This document shows, in pieces, positions 56,592 through 64,000 of a stretch of 64,000 nt of DNA (the stretch's first letter is position 1; each line of letters opens with the position of its first letter). The translations under genes and the position numbers were made by a program. This stretch comes from Melioribacter sp. GTDB taxonomy: Bacteria > Bacteroidota > Ignavibacteria > Ignavibacteriales > Melioribacteraceae. Below the pieces are notes generated by a model that saw nothing but the letters and a program-made list of their open reading frames with translations, did no database searches and had not been told where the DNA came from. The stretch is from assembly GCA_026417975.1 (NCBI GenBank), contig JAOACD010000016.1, positions 1-64,000 on the forward strand. Direction: 5' to 3'.

Positions 56592-56608
56592 TTGGTACAA
56601 ATCTTGGG
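56592..56608 (+). promoter_or_regulatory. Sigma-54 (-24/-12) promoter of the Ton operon
   Basis: TTGGTACAAATCTTGGG has GG at 56594-56595 and TTG at 56604-56606, with the required 10 bases between GG and the -12 G. It matches TGG(C/T)AC-N5-TTG; the final C of the consensus is G here. Transcription should start near 56618, and GGAG precedes exbB. Confidence 0.65.
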
Positions 56609-56644
56609 TATTAATTGCATCATACAAAATAGGAGTAATAATAA

Positions 56645-57418
56645 ATGAGACAATCTGCATTTATAGTAATTCTGTTTGTAATTGCTTTAATAATTTCAAT
56701 ATCAATTTATGAATATGGTTTAGGAAATCCAGCAAATTTTAAGGACGGCACTAACAGAGAAGTTCCATTAAATTTAATGGGGCAAGTTTATACAGGTGGT
56801 CCATTAGTTGCACTTTTAATAACATTATCTATTATGGACTTTGCTATTATTATTGAAAGAATGTTGTCTCTAAGAAAAGCTGCTGGCAAGAAAAGTATTC
56901 CAAAATTTTTCAAAGAGGTTTTAGAAACAGTACGTGCAGGAAATATTGACGATGCTATTCAATTATGTGATGAACAGAGGGGGTCGGTAGCAAATGTTAT
57001 AAAAGTTGCTTTGACAAGACATAAAGAACTTACTTCTGATAAATCCATTCTAGATACTGAAAAGCAACTTCTAGAAGTACAACGCTCTATAGAAGAAGCT
57101 ATGATGTTAGAAACACCATTGCTAGAGAAAAATCTTATTGCACTTTCGACTATTGCATCTATAGCTACAATGGTTGGTTTGTTAGGTACTGTTATTGGAA
57201 TGATTCGTTCATTTAGAGCTTTAGCACATGCTGGAGCACCTGACGCAATTCAATTAGCTACTGGAATTTCAGAAGCTTTGGTCAATACGGCAGGAGGTTT
57301 GTTTGTAGCAATTTTGGGAATTGTTGCCTATAACTTCTTTGTAAATAAAGTAGATAATTTTACTTACCAAATTGATGAGGCATCATATAACATTATGCAA
57401 ATATTTAAAGCAAAGTGA
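56645..57418 (+). CDS. exbB: ExbB/TolQ/MotA proton-channel protein
   Basis: The 257-residue protein has an N-terminal helix, a second at about 55-75, a cytoplasmic domain, and two C-terminal helices with VGLLGTVIGMIRSF near 177-190 and the family stretch GISEALVNTAGGLFVAI near 206-222. With ExbD it forms the proton-driven motor that energises TonB. First gene of the exbB-exbD-exbD-tonB operon, preceded by the sigma-54 promoter and activator sites. Confidence 0.93.
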   Translation: MRQSAFIVILFVIALIISISIYEYGLGNPANFKDGTNREVPLNLMGQVYTGGPLVALLITLSIMDFAIIIERMLSLRKAAGKKSIPKFFKEVLETVRAGNIDDAIQLCDEQRGSVANVIKVALTRHKELTSDKSILDTEKQLLEVQRSIEEAMMLETPLLEKNLIALSTIASIATMVGLLGTVIGMIRSFRALAHAGAPDAIQLATGISEALVNTAGGLFVAILGIVAYNFFVNKVDNFTYQIDEASYNIMQIFKAK

Positions 57419-57427
57419 GGTTAAAAT

Positions 57428-57892
57428 ATGCCACTTATTAAAAAAGGAAGAATTCCTGTAAAAATTGATATGACTCCAATGGTTGATGTGGCTTTTTTAT
57501 TACTAACATTCTTTATGCTTACAACTCAATTTAGACCACCAGAAGAAGTTGAAATACAACTGCCATTATCGCACTCAGAAGTTAAATTACCTGAATCAAA
57601 TACAATGACGCTTATTATAAGTGATAGCTCAAAAATTTATCTTGGTTTTGATTCAGCATATATGATGGAAAACATGTTTGGACAACAAAATAGAAACCGG
57701 CAAGCAGTTGAAATTAATTTGGAAAATCTACCTGATTTATTAATAAAAGCTCGAATATCAAACCCTAAGTTGAGAACTATAATTAAAAGCGATGCAAATG
57801 CTGAGTATGGTATAGTCTCTGATGTAATGGATATACTAAAGAAAACCCAAATAACACGCTTTGCTATGGTTACAAATTTCAAAACAAATTAA
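57428..57892 (+). CDS. exbD: ExbD/TolR protein (first copy)
   Basis: The 154-residue protein has the ExbD core: IDMTPMVDVAFLLLTFFML near residues 13-31, with the proton-carrying Asp in MVDVAF, followed by a periplasmic domain of about 110 residues. It begins 9 bases after exbB. The second copy follows 10 bases downstream. Two ExbD paralogues next to one ExbB are usual in Bacteroidota. Confidence 0.93.
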   Translation: MPLIKKGRIPVKIDMTPMVDVAFLLLTFFMLTTQFRPPEEVEIQLPLSHSEVKLPESNTMTLIISDSSKIYLGFDSAYMMENMFGQQNRNRQAVEINLENLPDLLIKARISNPKLRTIIKSDANAEYGIVSDVMDILKKTQITRFAMVTNFKTN

Positions 57893-57902
57893 AGGAGTAA
57901 AT

Positions 57903-58397
57903 ATGGCAGGAGTAGATGTAGGCGGTGGTGAAAGTGTTAAAAAAAGACATGGGAAGAAGAAAGCTAAAAAGAGGATAAGTATTAGAATTGACATGACTCC
58001 TATGGTAGATGTAGCGTTTTTGTTGCTAACATTTTTTATGCTTACAACTGTCTTTAGAAAACCTCAAACATTGGAAATTAATCTGCCTCCAAAAGATGTT
58101 GATGTTAAAATAGCAGAATCAAATTTAATGACTTTAAGAGTCGATGAAAATATGAATATTTACTGGAATATGGGAATAGAAATACCTAAAAAGATAAAAT
58201 TTGATGACCTAAGGAAATTTTTACAAGAAAAAGCAAAAGAAAATCCAAAATTAGTGGTCTTAATTAAAATAGATAGAAAAAGTAAATATCATGCTATGAT
58301 AGATATCATAGATGAATTAAATCTTGCAAATCTAACTCGATTTTCTCTAGCACCAATGACAGAAATCGATCGAAAAGAAATGGCAAGAGCATCTTAA
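57903..58397 (+). CDS. exbD: ExbD/TolR protein (second copy)
   Basis: From the ATG at 57903, with AAAGGAG 5 bases before it, the protein is 164 residues; the longer frame from 57861 overlaps the first exbD and is unlikely. After a basic cytoplasmic start (KKRHGKKKAKKRISIR) comes IDMTPMVDVAFLLLTFFML, nearly identical to the first copy, and a periplasmic domain. It may form a heteromer with the first ExbD around TonB. Confidence 0.92.
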   Translation: MAGVDVGGGESVKKRHGKKKAKKRISIRIDMTPMVDVAFLLLTFFMLTTVFRKPQTLEINLPPKDVDVKIAESNLMTLRVDENMNIYWNMGIEIPKKIKFDDLRKFLQEKAKENPKLVVLIKIDRKSKYHAMIDIIDELNLANLTRFSLAPMTEIDRKEMARAS

Positions 58398-58409
58398 AGG
58401 AGATTAGTA

Positions 58410-59153
58410 ATGACAACAGTAATTAATGTTAAAAACAATTCTATTTATGGTGCATTTGAATTAAAGAAATTGTATCCTAGAAATTTTTCAATAGGGTTGG
58501 TTATAGCTGTTGTTTTGCATATTATTTTAATAACATCATATTACTTTTACCTTTCTGTTACTAAAGAAAAAGAAGAGAATGTTCCTACAGTCAGAGTATT
58601 GAAGTATAGTGAATTAGGTCCTCCACCATCAATTACTAATGAAGTACCACAACAAATTTCTGTAGCTGGACCTGCTGCAGCTCCAACAGTAGGAGTTCCA
58701 GTACCTGTCCCAGATGAAGAAGCGCCACCAGAGCAGACTATTGCAACACAGCAGGAACTGAGCCAACAAACTTCACCAGTATTAACTGAAGGACTTGGTA
58801 GTGGAACAACACAGATTACTCAAGATATTAAAATAGAAAAAGAAGAAGAGGAACCAGATATTAATGCCTTTGTTCCTGTAGAGAAATTACCAGAAATGGT
58901 TGTGGCTGCACAGCCTACATATCCAGAAATTGCAAAACGAGCTGGTATAACAGGAAAAGTATATGTTAAAGTACTTATAGATAAAGAAGGTAAGCCTAAA
59001 AAAGCAGTTATAATTAAATCAGATGCTGAAGTTTTTAACGAACCAGCAATAGAAGCTGCAATGAAATGCGCATTTACCCCAGCACTGCAGAATAATAAGC
59101 CAGTATCAGTTTGGATAGTTATTCCGTATAAATTCACTTTACAAGGTCAATAA
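58410..59153 (+). CDS. tonB: TonB energy transducer
   Basis: The 247-residue protein has one membrane helix (about residues 28-50), a proline- and glutamate-rich spacer (about 64-160, with VPVPVPDEEAPPEQ) and a C-terminal TonB domain with PTYPEIAKRAGITGKVYVKV near 168-187. It contacts TonB boxes of outer-membrane receptors such as the metal-type receptor at 24781. It follows the second exbD by 12 bases. Confidence 0.92.
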   Translation: MTTVINVKNNSIYGAFELKKLYPRNFSIGLVIAVVLHIILITSYYFYLSVTKEKEENVPTVRVLKYSELGPPPSITNEVPQQISVAGPAAAPTVGVPVPVPDEEAPPEQTIATQQELSQQTSPVLTEGLGSGTTQITQDIKIEKEEEEPDINAFVPVEKLPEMVVAAQPTYPEIAKRAGITGKVYVKVLIDKEGKPKKAVIIKSDAEVFNEPAIEAAMKCAFTPALQNNKPVSVWIVIPYKFTLQGQ

Positions 59154-59156
59154 TTA

Positions 59157-59348
59157 ATGAATAATCTTTTTACTTGTATTGCGTATTTGGCAGGTACTTT
59201 ATTCATAATTTTAGGATTGGTAATATTATTTACAAATATTACGCCCCATTATTTACCCGAAAAATTTAAAATTATGATGGGATTAGTACTGTTAATGTAT
59301 GGTGTATTTAGGATTGTTACTACAAAGTTTAAAGGTAAAAATGATTAA
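59157..59348 (+). CDS. Small two-helix membrane protein of the Ton operon
   Basis: The 63-residue protein has two membrane helices (about 5-25 and 36-54) with TPHYLPEKFKI between them and a basic end (TTKFKGKND). I do not recognise a named family. It starts 3 bases after tonB, and its 3' end overlaps the next gene by 8 bases, so it is clearly part of the operon. Its position between tonB and a PstS-like lipoprotein is a hint of a role with one of them. Confidence 0.75.
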   Translation: MNNLFTCIAYLAGTLFIILGLVILFTNITPHYLPEKFKIMMGLVLLMYGVFRIVTTKFKGKND

Positions 59349-60198
59349 AAACTTAGGTTACATATTAACATTGTTAGTGCTTGTATTTAGTTGCGAGAAA
59401 GAGACTAAGGAAACACCTACGAAAGGATATTTGAAGTGTTATGTTGATGAGTCTCTTTTCAATATCATTAAAGAAGAAGCAGACCTTTTTATGAGCTTAT
59501 ATCCAGAAACCAAAATTAATATTGTAGCAGTTAAAGCAAGAGAGGGGATTGCATCTATACTAAATAATGAAATAGAAATGTTCATAAGCTCAAGACAATT
59601 AAATGACGAAGAGAAGCATTTTATTCAAGTGACAAAAACAGATATTAATTTGTACAAATTTTGTTACGATGGTATTGCAGTTATAAGTAATAAAAATTCA
59701 AAAATCGATAGAGTATACTTACCAGAATTAAAAGAGGCTATGTCATCAAGTAATAAAAAAATTAAAGTGGTTATACCCGAAAAGAATTCTGGAGTTTATG
59801 AATATTTAACTTCAAATTTAGTTAAAGAAGAAGATTTAAGAAATGTCATAATAGTACAAAGTGAATTTGATGTTATTAAAAAAATTATTAATTCACAAAA
59901 TACAATTGGGTTAGTTGGATTAAATACTTTGAAGGGCATTGAAAATGTAAAAATACTCAAGGTTGGAGTTTGGGATAATAATGTTAATGGCATTAACTAT
60001 TTATTGCCTTATACTGGTTATTTAGTGAATAATACTTATCCACTTTATCGTACAAATTATGTTTTACTTAGAGAAATTGGATTAGGAGTTGCATCAGGAT
60101 TTACTTCTTTTCTTACAAGTAGCGAAGGTCAAAAATTAGTTATGAAAAATGGACTTGGTCCCGCCACGGTACCTGTTAAGTTGATTCAGCTAAATTAA
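59341..60198 (+). CDS. PstS-like substrate-binding lipoprotein
   Basis: I start it at ATG 59341, where a lipobox (VLVFSCEK, Cys about 18) fits; an earlier ATG at 59299 lies inside the small gene. The mature part of about 268 residues is a periplasmic-binding-protein fold of the PstS/phosphate group, with VAVKAREGIASIL and a hinge region SGVYEYLTSN. No Pst permease genes follow, so it may bind phosphate as a sensor or serve the Ton system. It overlaps the preceding small gene by 8 bases. Confidence 0.78.
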   Translation: MIKNLGYILTLLVLVFSCEKETKETPTKGYLKCYVDESLFNIIKEEADLFMSLYPETKINIVAVKAREGIASILNNEIEMFISSRQLNDEEKHFIQVTKTDINLYKFCYDGIAVISNKNSKIDRVYLPELKEAMSSSNKKIKVVIPEKNSGVYEYLTSNLVKEEDLRNVIIVQSEFDVIKKIINSQNTIGLVGLNTLKGIENVKILKVGVWDNNVNGINYLLPYTGYLVNNTYPLYRTNYVLLREIGLGVASGFTSFLTSSEGQKLVMKNGLGPATVPVKLIQLN

Positions 60199-60211
60199 TT
60201 TAGGTGATAAA

Positions 60212-61597
60212 ATGTTAAGATCTCATTTTATATTTTTTTTGTTATTAATTAGTATAAGATTGTTCGCGCAGGATTCCTTTTCAATAGCTCAGAGTTTAAT
60301 AGAAAAAAAAGAATATGAAAATGCATTTATAATTGCAAAGAATTTATTAAATAAAGATTCTGCTAATATAGCTCTTAAAATTTTAATTCAATTACAATAT
60401 GCAAATTATACCAACAAGGATGTTTATGAAAGTCTTGGAGATGCTTACTCTAAGTTAAATATTAATGAGTTAGCATTAAGTAATTATAAAAAAGCGGAGT
60501 CAATAGACTCAACAAATACCCAAATTAAATTTAAAATTGCAGATTTACTTTATAAGGATAAAAAATATAAAGATTCAATTAATGAGTATCTTAAAATAAT
60601 TTCAATTGAACCAAACAATGCTAAAGGCTACTTTAATGTAGCAATTATTTTTTATCAAGCAAAATTATACACCGATGCTGCATTGATGTTTGAGAAATAT
60701 TTAGGACTAGAGAAATCTTTAGTAGCCTTTCAAAAAATAACCTCTGCATTAATAGAAACGAGAAATTATGAGAAAGCATATAATTATGGCTTGGAAGCAT
60801 TAAATTTATACCCAACTAATAATATAATAAAGAAAAACTTAGCATTAGCTTCATATGCTTTAAGGAAATATGACGAATCTGCCAAATATTACTTAGCTTT
60901 GCCAGATTCCTTGATGAATATAAATGACTACGAAAATGCTGCTCGTTCCCTTATGCAAATAAAAGAGGATTCTGTAGCAATTAAGTATTTTGAGAAAGTA
61001 ATTGAATTAGACAGTTCACGTTCAAATATTTATCTGGATTTGGCAAATGCTTTCTTCAAGAACCATAATTATGAGCAAGCTTCAAAATACTACTTAGCAG
61101 CCATTAAACGTAATGAAAAAAATGAATTTGCTTACAGATTCTTAGGTTTTTCCTATTTTCAAATCAGAAATTATGAAGAAGCTCGAAAAGCATTATTAAA
61201 AGCATCTTCCTTAAATGATACAATAGTAAATACTTATTATTATTTAGCTCAATCATACAAAAATCTAGATTCACTTAATCAAGCTATAGAGCAATTTAAA
61301 AAAGTTTTAACACTTACTGCAAATAAAGAAAAGATATATCTAGATCAGTTGTTAGAGGCAAATTATTTTTTAGGTCAACGAGCATTTCTAAGTAAAAATT
61401 ATGCTACGGCAATTCAATATTTACAAAAAGTTTTGGAATTTAAGCCGAATGATGTGGGAACCCTCGAAATGCTTGGTTTAAGTTATCATCAACTTGGTAA
61501 AATTGAAAATGCAATAAGAATTTATAAAAAGATAAAACAACTTAATCCTAATAACGAAGTTGCTAAGAAAGGCTTAAGAATGTTGAGTGCAGATTAA
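60212..61597 (+). CDS. TPR repeat protein, secreted or periplasmic
   Basis: The 461-residue protein has a signal peptide (about 1-20, ending LFAQ) and about ten tetratricopeptide repeats to the end (for example NELALSNYKKAESIDSTN and AIEQFKKVLTLTANKEK). TPR arrays bind partner proteins. It follows the PstS-like gene by 13 bases in the Ton operon, so its partner is likely an envelope protein encoded here. No enzymatic domain. Confidence 0.88.
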   Translation: MLRSHFIFFLLLISIRLFAQDSFSIAQSLIEKKEYENAFIIAKNLLNKDSANIALKILIQLQYANYTNKDVYESLGDAYSKLNINELALSNYKKAESIDSTNTQIKFKIADLLYKDKKYKDSINEYLKIISIEPNNAKGYFNVAIIFYQAKLYTDAALMFEKYLGLEKSLVAFQKITSALIETRNYEKAYNYGLEALNLYPTNNIIKKNLALASYALRKYDESAKYYLALPDSLMNINDYENAARSLMQIKEDSVAIKYFEKVIELDSSRSNIYLDLANAFFKNHNYEQASKYYLAAIKRNEKNEFAYRFLGFSYFQIRNYEEARKALLKASSLNDTIVNTYYYLAQSYKNLDSLNQAIEQFKKVLTLTANKEKIYLDQLLEANYFLGQRAFLSKNYATAIQYLQKVLEFKPNDVGTLEMLGLSYHQLGKIENAIRIYKKIKQLNPNNEVAKKGLRMLSAD

Positions 61598-61613
61598 CAA
61601 AATTGGAGATAAA

Positions 61614-61733
61614 ATGAAAAAAGAGGAAAAAAAATCATCCAGTTTTGGGTTTGAGTTATTCAAATTATTATTTGTAATGTTAATACTTTTGATTATACTT
61701 TATACAGTAAAAATATTTTTGTTACGAGCATGA
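61614..61733 (+). CDS. Small single-helix membrane protein (39 residues)
   Basis: A reading of MKKEEKKSSSFGFELFKLL followed by a membrane helix (about 14-35) and basic end fills the gap before ppa. TTGGAG stands before the ATG, and the stop overlaps the ppa start by 4 bases (ATGA). The charged-helix layout, the RBS and coupling support a real gene. It was too short for a long-ORF search. Confidence 0.7.
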   Translation: MKKEEKKSSSFGFELFKLLFVMLILLIILYTVKIFLLRA

Positions 61734-62311
61734 GAAATAAAAAGAATAAAATCAGTACTCCTGCAATTCCTGTTGCTTTTAATCCTTGGCATCATGTAGA
61801 GTATGGGAATGCCGCTCCAGAATTTGTAAATGCCATTATTGAAATTCCTCAAGGTTCAAAAGGAAAATATGAACTTGATAAAAAAAGTGGACTTTTGAAA
61901 CTCGATAGAGTTTTGTTTTCTGCTGTTTATTATCCTGCAAATTATGGATTTATCCCTCAAACAATAAGTGATGATGGTGATCCGCTTGATATTCTCGTTT
62001 TATCTTCGATAGAAGTTGATCCACTTTGTATAATTGAAGCAAAAGTTATTGGATTAATGAGGATGGTTGATGATAATGAAAAGGACGATAAAATTATATC
62101 TGTTGCTAAAAATGATATTTCACTTAACTATATAAATGAGTTGAAAGACTTGCCTCCACATGCTACAATTCAACTAAAAAGATTTTTTGAAGATTATAAA
62201 AAATTAGAACATAAGCATGTAATAGTAGAAAAAATTTTTGGTAAAAAAGAAGCTTATAAAATTATAAATCAATCTATAACCCGCTACAAAAAAGAGTTTG
62301 GAATAAAATAA
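61730..62311 (+). CDS. ppa: Inorganic pyrophosphatase, family I
   Basis: The 193-residue enzyme has the family I site: YELDKKSGLLKLDRVLFS near 45-62 and DGDPLDILVL near 85-94, with the Asp residues that hold magnesium. It hydrolyses pyrophosphate to drive biosynthesis. It overlaps the small membrane gene by 4 bases and is the last clear member of the Ton-TPR gene string. Confidence 0.95.
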   Translation: MRNKKNKISTPAIPVAFNPWHHVEYGNAAPEFVNAIIEIPQGSKGKYELDKKSGLLKLDRVLFSAVYYPANYGFIPQTISDDGDPLDILVLSSIEVDPLCIIEAKVIGLMRMVDDNEKDDKIISVAKNDISLNYINELKDLPPHATIQLKRFFEDYKKLEHKHVIVEKIFGKKEAYKIINQSITRYKKEFGIK

Positions 62312-62358
62312 AGCTTTTGAATAGTTGTTGTTAGTATATTATTAATGGTGATTTTATA

Positions 62359-62739
62359 GTGAAAAGGGAAACTAATCTCAAAATTGTGCATATATTACTT
62401 CTTTCTGTTGTATTTATAGGACAGTCTTTAAATTTTGAATTAGGTATACATGCAAGCAGTTTTATATATCTATATCAAAAAAATACAAAAGAATCTTATG
62501 ATGAAATTGAGGATAAGTCAGATAGATATGTTATAATAAACAAAAAAGAAGATATTATTAAAGTTGTAGAAAATATCCTTCTTACAAACAAATTAGATTG
62601 TTTTTTGAATGATAGCATTAAAAAATTCTCTCATCAATTAAGACTGATCGTTTATTTTCAAAACCAAAGTTTTACTTATCATAATATATCTGAGCACACA
62701 AAATTAACACGCCGTTCTCCTCCTTTAGTTTTTTCTTAA
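62359..62739 (+). CDS. Small secreted protein of unknown function
   Basis: The 126-residue reading starts at GTG and has a hydrophobic N-terminal stretch (LKIVHILLLSVVFIGQSLNF) like a signal peptide. GGTG stands 8 bases before the start. The body is rich in Lys, Asp and Asn without a known motif, and the end RRSPPLVFS has a Pro-Pro pair, as in HYC_CC_PP proteins, but no Cys pairs. I do not assign a family. Confidence 0.5.
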   Translation: MKRETNLKIVHILLLSVVFIGQSLNFELGIHASSFIYLYQKNTKESYDEIEDKSDRYVIINKKEDIIKVVENILLTNKLDCFLNDSIKKFSHQLRLIVYFQNQSFTYHNISEHTKLTRRSPPLVFS

Positions 62740-62806
62740 TTACTTAATCCCATTAGTATAAGTTAATTAAATAAGCAGTTCATAATAATAAAGAATAGGA
62801 GCTGCA

Positions 62807-63001
62807 ATGAAAATATACTTATTACTTTCTAATATATTGAAAGGGGGAGAGTTTAGTACTTATGAGAGAAGATATATCTCAAAAAGGACAATACTAATTT
62901 TATTAGCAATAAAATTAGTTATGAAAGTATATTTGTTTCTTCTGGGCCTATATTTAATAGTTAAGTTTGCAGAATTTATTACTAGGATTATTATAGGGTA
63001 A
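62807..63001 (+). CDS. Small membrane protein of unknown function
   Basis: The 64-residue reading has GGAG 5 bases before the ATG. It begins MKIYLLLSNILKGG, has a basic stretch ERRYISKRT and a hydrophobic helix of about 30 residues (about 29-60) that may fold as one or two spans. I do not recognise a family. Confidence 0.5.
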   Translation: MKIYLLLSNILKGGEFSTYERRYISKRTILILLAIKLVMKVYLFLLGLYLIVKFAEFITRIIIG

Positions 63002-63062
63002 TAAATATGTTTATTGATAATATATCAGAAATATTTTTATTATTAATATTTTCAAATACAGG

Positions 63063-63087
63063 AAGCCAGCTTTGTGCTGGCTTTTTT
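63063..63087 (+). terminator. Intrinsic terminator at 63063
   Basis: AAGCCAGC and GCTGGCTT form a perfect 8-base stem with a 5-base loop, followed by TTTT. It ends the plus-strand genes upstream and faces the stop of the convergent permease gene. Confidence 0.88.
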
Positions 63088-63088
63088 A

Positions 63089-64000
63089 TTAGTAGCTAGC
63101 ATTATTTCTAAATTTTAATTTAAACTTCCAGAACAAATAAAATGGAATTCCGCTTGAAATTAATATTAAACCCATCATAGCATCCTTAGTATCTGATACA
63201 ATAGAATTAACTAGAAAAAGAAAAGCAGCAAAAACAAAAATAAGTGGAGTGTAAGGATAACCCCAAACTTTGTATGGTCGAACTTCATCTGGCATTTTTT
63301 TTCTTAATATAATAACTCCAAACGCTCCAAGCATATAAAATAACCACGAAGCAAACATTACATAGTCAGTTATTGTGTCAAATGAACCAGATAGTACTAA
63401 AATACAAGACCATACACCTTGAATAATTAATGCAGCAGACGGTGTACCAAAGTTTGGATGGACTTTTCCAAGGCCTTTAAAAAATAATTTAGCTCTCGAC
63501 ATTGCAAAAGGGACTCGAGCTGTAGCAAGTATACTTCCATTTAAAGCACTTAAGGTTGAAACAATTACAATCATAGAAATTATTGAACCGCCTTGTGTTC
63601 CAAATATTTTTTCTGCAGCCGAAGCTGCAACAAGTGGAGACTTAGCCATTTCGTTTATTGGTAGTACATATAGATAAGCAATATTAATTAATACATAAAC
63701 GAAAATTACAATTAATACTCCTAGTAATAATCCAATGGGCACATTACGTTGTGGATTTTTAACTTCACCAGAAACAAATGTTAAATTGTTCCATGCATCA
63801 TATGCCCAGAAAGCACCTGCAAATGCTAGTCCAATAGAGCTTAAAAGATTTTTTGAAGTTGAATCTGGAATGGAAAAGTTTGTATAAATGTTTGAAAGGC
63901 TTCCATTACCAAATACAAATAGCAATAAAGCAAATAAAATTATGACTAAAATTTTGATGTATGTTAAAACTATTTGAACCGCACCACCGAGAATAACTCC
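63089..64000 (-). CDS. APC family amino-acid permease (5' end beyond the window)
   Basis: The reading is open to the window edge, so the gene is truncated at its start; the visible part is 303 residues. It carries AFAGAFWAYDAWNNLTFVSGEVKNP-like sequence (here GAFWAYDAWNNLTFVSGE), a hallmark of the LAT or YfnA type APC transporters, about eight membrane helices and RVPFAMSRAKLFF. It imports or exchanges amino acids. A start at 63925 would be an internal TTG and is not the true start. Confidence 0.88.
   Translation of the reverse strand, partial: GVILGGAVQIVLTYIKILVIILFALLLFVFGNGSLSNIYTNFSIPDSTSKNLLSSIGLAFAGAFWAYDAWNNLTFVSGEVKNPQRNVPIGLLLGVLIVIFVYVLINIAYLYVLPINEMAKSPLVAASAAEKIFGTQGGSIISMIVIVSTLSALNGSILATARVPFAMSRAKLFFKGLGKVHPNFGTPSAALIIQGVWSCILVLSGSFDTITDYVMFASWLFYMLGAFGVIILRKKMPDEVRPYKVWGYPYTPLIFVFAAFLFLVNSIVSDTKDAMMGLILISSGIPFYLFWKFKLKFRNNASY

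Noticed and set aside
57861-57902. N-terminal extension of the second exbD
   Set aside because: It overlaps the first exbD. AAAGGAG before the ATG at 57903 and the family start favour the shorter form.

Overview
This is an AT-rich (roughly 30% GC by eye), densely packed bacterial chromosome segment. Several features point to the Bacteroidota/Chlorobiota/Ignavibacteriota supergroup, most probably an Ignavibacteria-like lineage: a secreted protein with a Por/type IX sorting tail containing QNYPNPFN, a TonB receptor with a carboxypeptidase-like plug extension, a HYC_CC_PP protein, an ExbB-ExbD-ExbD-TonB operon, and many clear Shine-Dalgarno sites (GGAG/GAGG), which classical Bacteroidota mostly lack. 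This placement is inference from gene content. I see no phage, insertion sequence, CRISPR array or rRNA. Most of the window is core or housekeeping chromosome.

Layout. 1-2.2 kb: a frameshifted small membrane protein at the edge, then yjbQ, an S1/P1-type nuclease and a LOG-family gene in tight succession. 2.2-6.5 kb (minus): a SPOR protein and the cytochrome c maturation genes ccmC, a ccmD-like small gene, ccmE (cysteine type) and ccmF. 6.7-14 kb: a short-chain dehydrogenase, a Kup potassium transporter, an APC-type permease, a 40-residue membrane protein, and cysE-cysK for cysteine synthesis. 14-18 kb (minus): a cold-shock protein, a broken TM2 gene with its DUF2752 partner, DinB-like and trypsin-like proteins, and yceI-marR. 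18.3-20.3 kb: pncB-pncA for NAD salvage. 20.5-24 kb: a type IX secreted protein, an RlpA lipoprotein, and a four-gene thiol-redox operon. 24-29 kb (minus): DUF971, a TonB receptor/HMA/HYC_CC_PP module probably concerned with copper or another thiophilic metal, and a pyrimidine nucleoside phosphorylase. 29.7-36 kb: peptidase T, a cation diffusion facilitator, a tail-specific protease and an SGNH-TPR membrane protein. 36-40.5 kb: amylomaltase, a secreted alpha-amylase-family enzyme and a sugar MFS transporter (alpha-glucan use). 40.6-43 kb (minus): a carbamoyltransferase-SxtJ-DUF5989 cassette. 43-49 kb: tRNA-Ser, RNase HIII, phosphofructokinase, tRNA-Asp, and divergent oxyR/katG. 49-53 kb: hydrolases, a PEGA lipoprotein and a PfkB sugar kinase. 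53.3-62.3 kb: a histidine kinase and NtrC-type regulator followed by exbB-exbD-exbD-tonB, a small membrane gene, a PstS-like lipoprotein, a TPR protein, another small membrane gene and pyrophosphatase. The window ends in an APC amino-acid permease cut by the right edge.

The most notable signal is regulatory. Between the NtrC-type gene and exbB lie two identical 17-base copies of a palindromic site spaced 23 bases apart, followed about 75 bases later by a well-spaced sigma-54 -24/-12 element. This suggests that the Ton energy-transduction operon is switched by its adjacent two-component system through sigma-54. Other points worth a second look are the SxtJ/DUF5989 carbamoyltransferase cassette, the HYC_CC_PP-HMA-TonB receptor module, the cysteine-type CcmE, two frameshifted small membrane genes, and five small membrane-protein genes, among them a CcmD-like gene and a SxtK-like DUF5989 gene.
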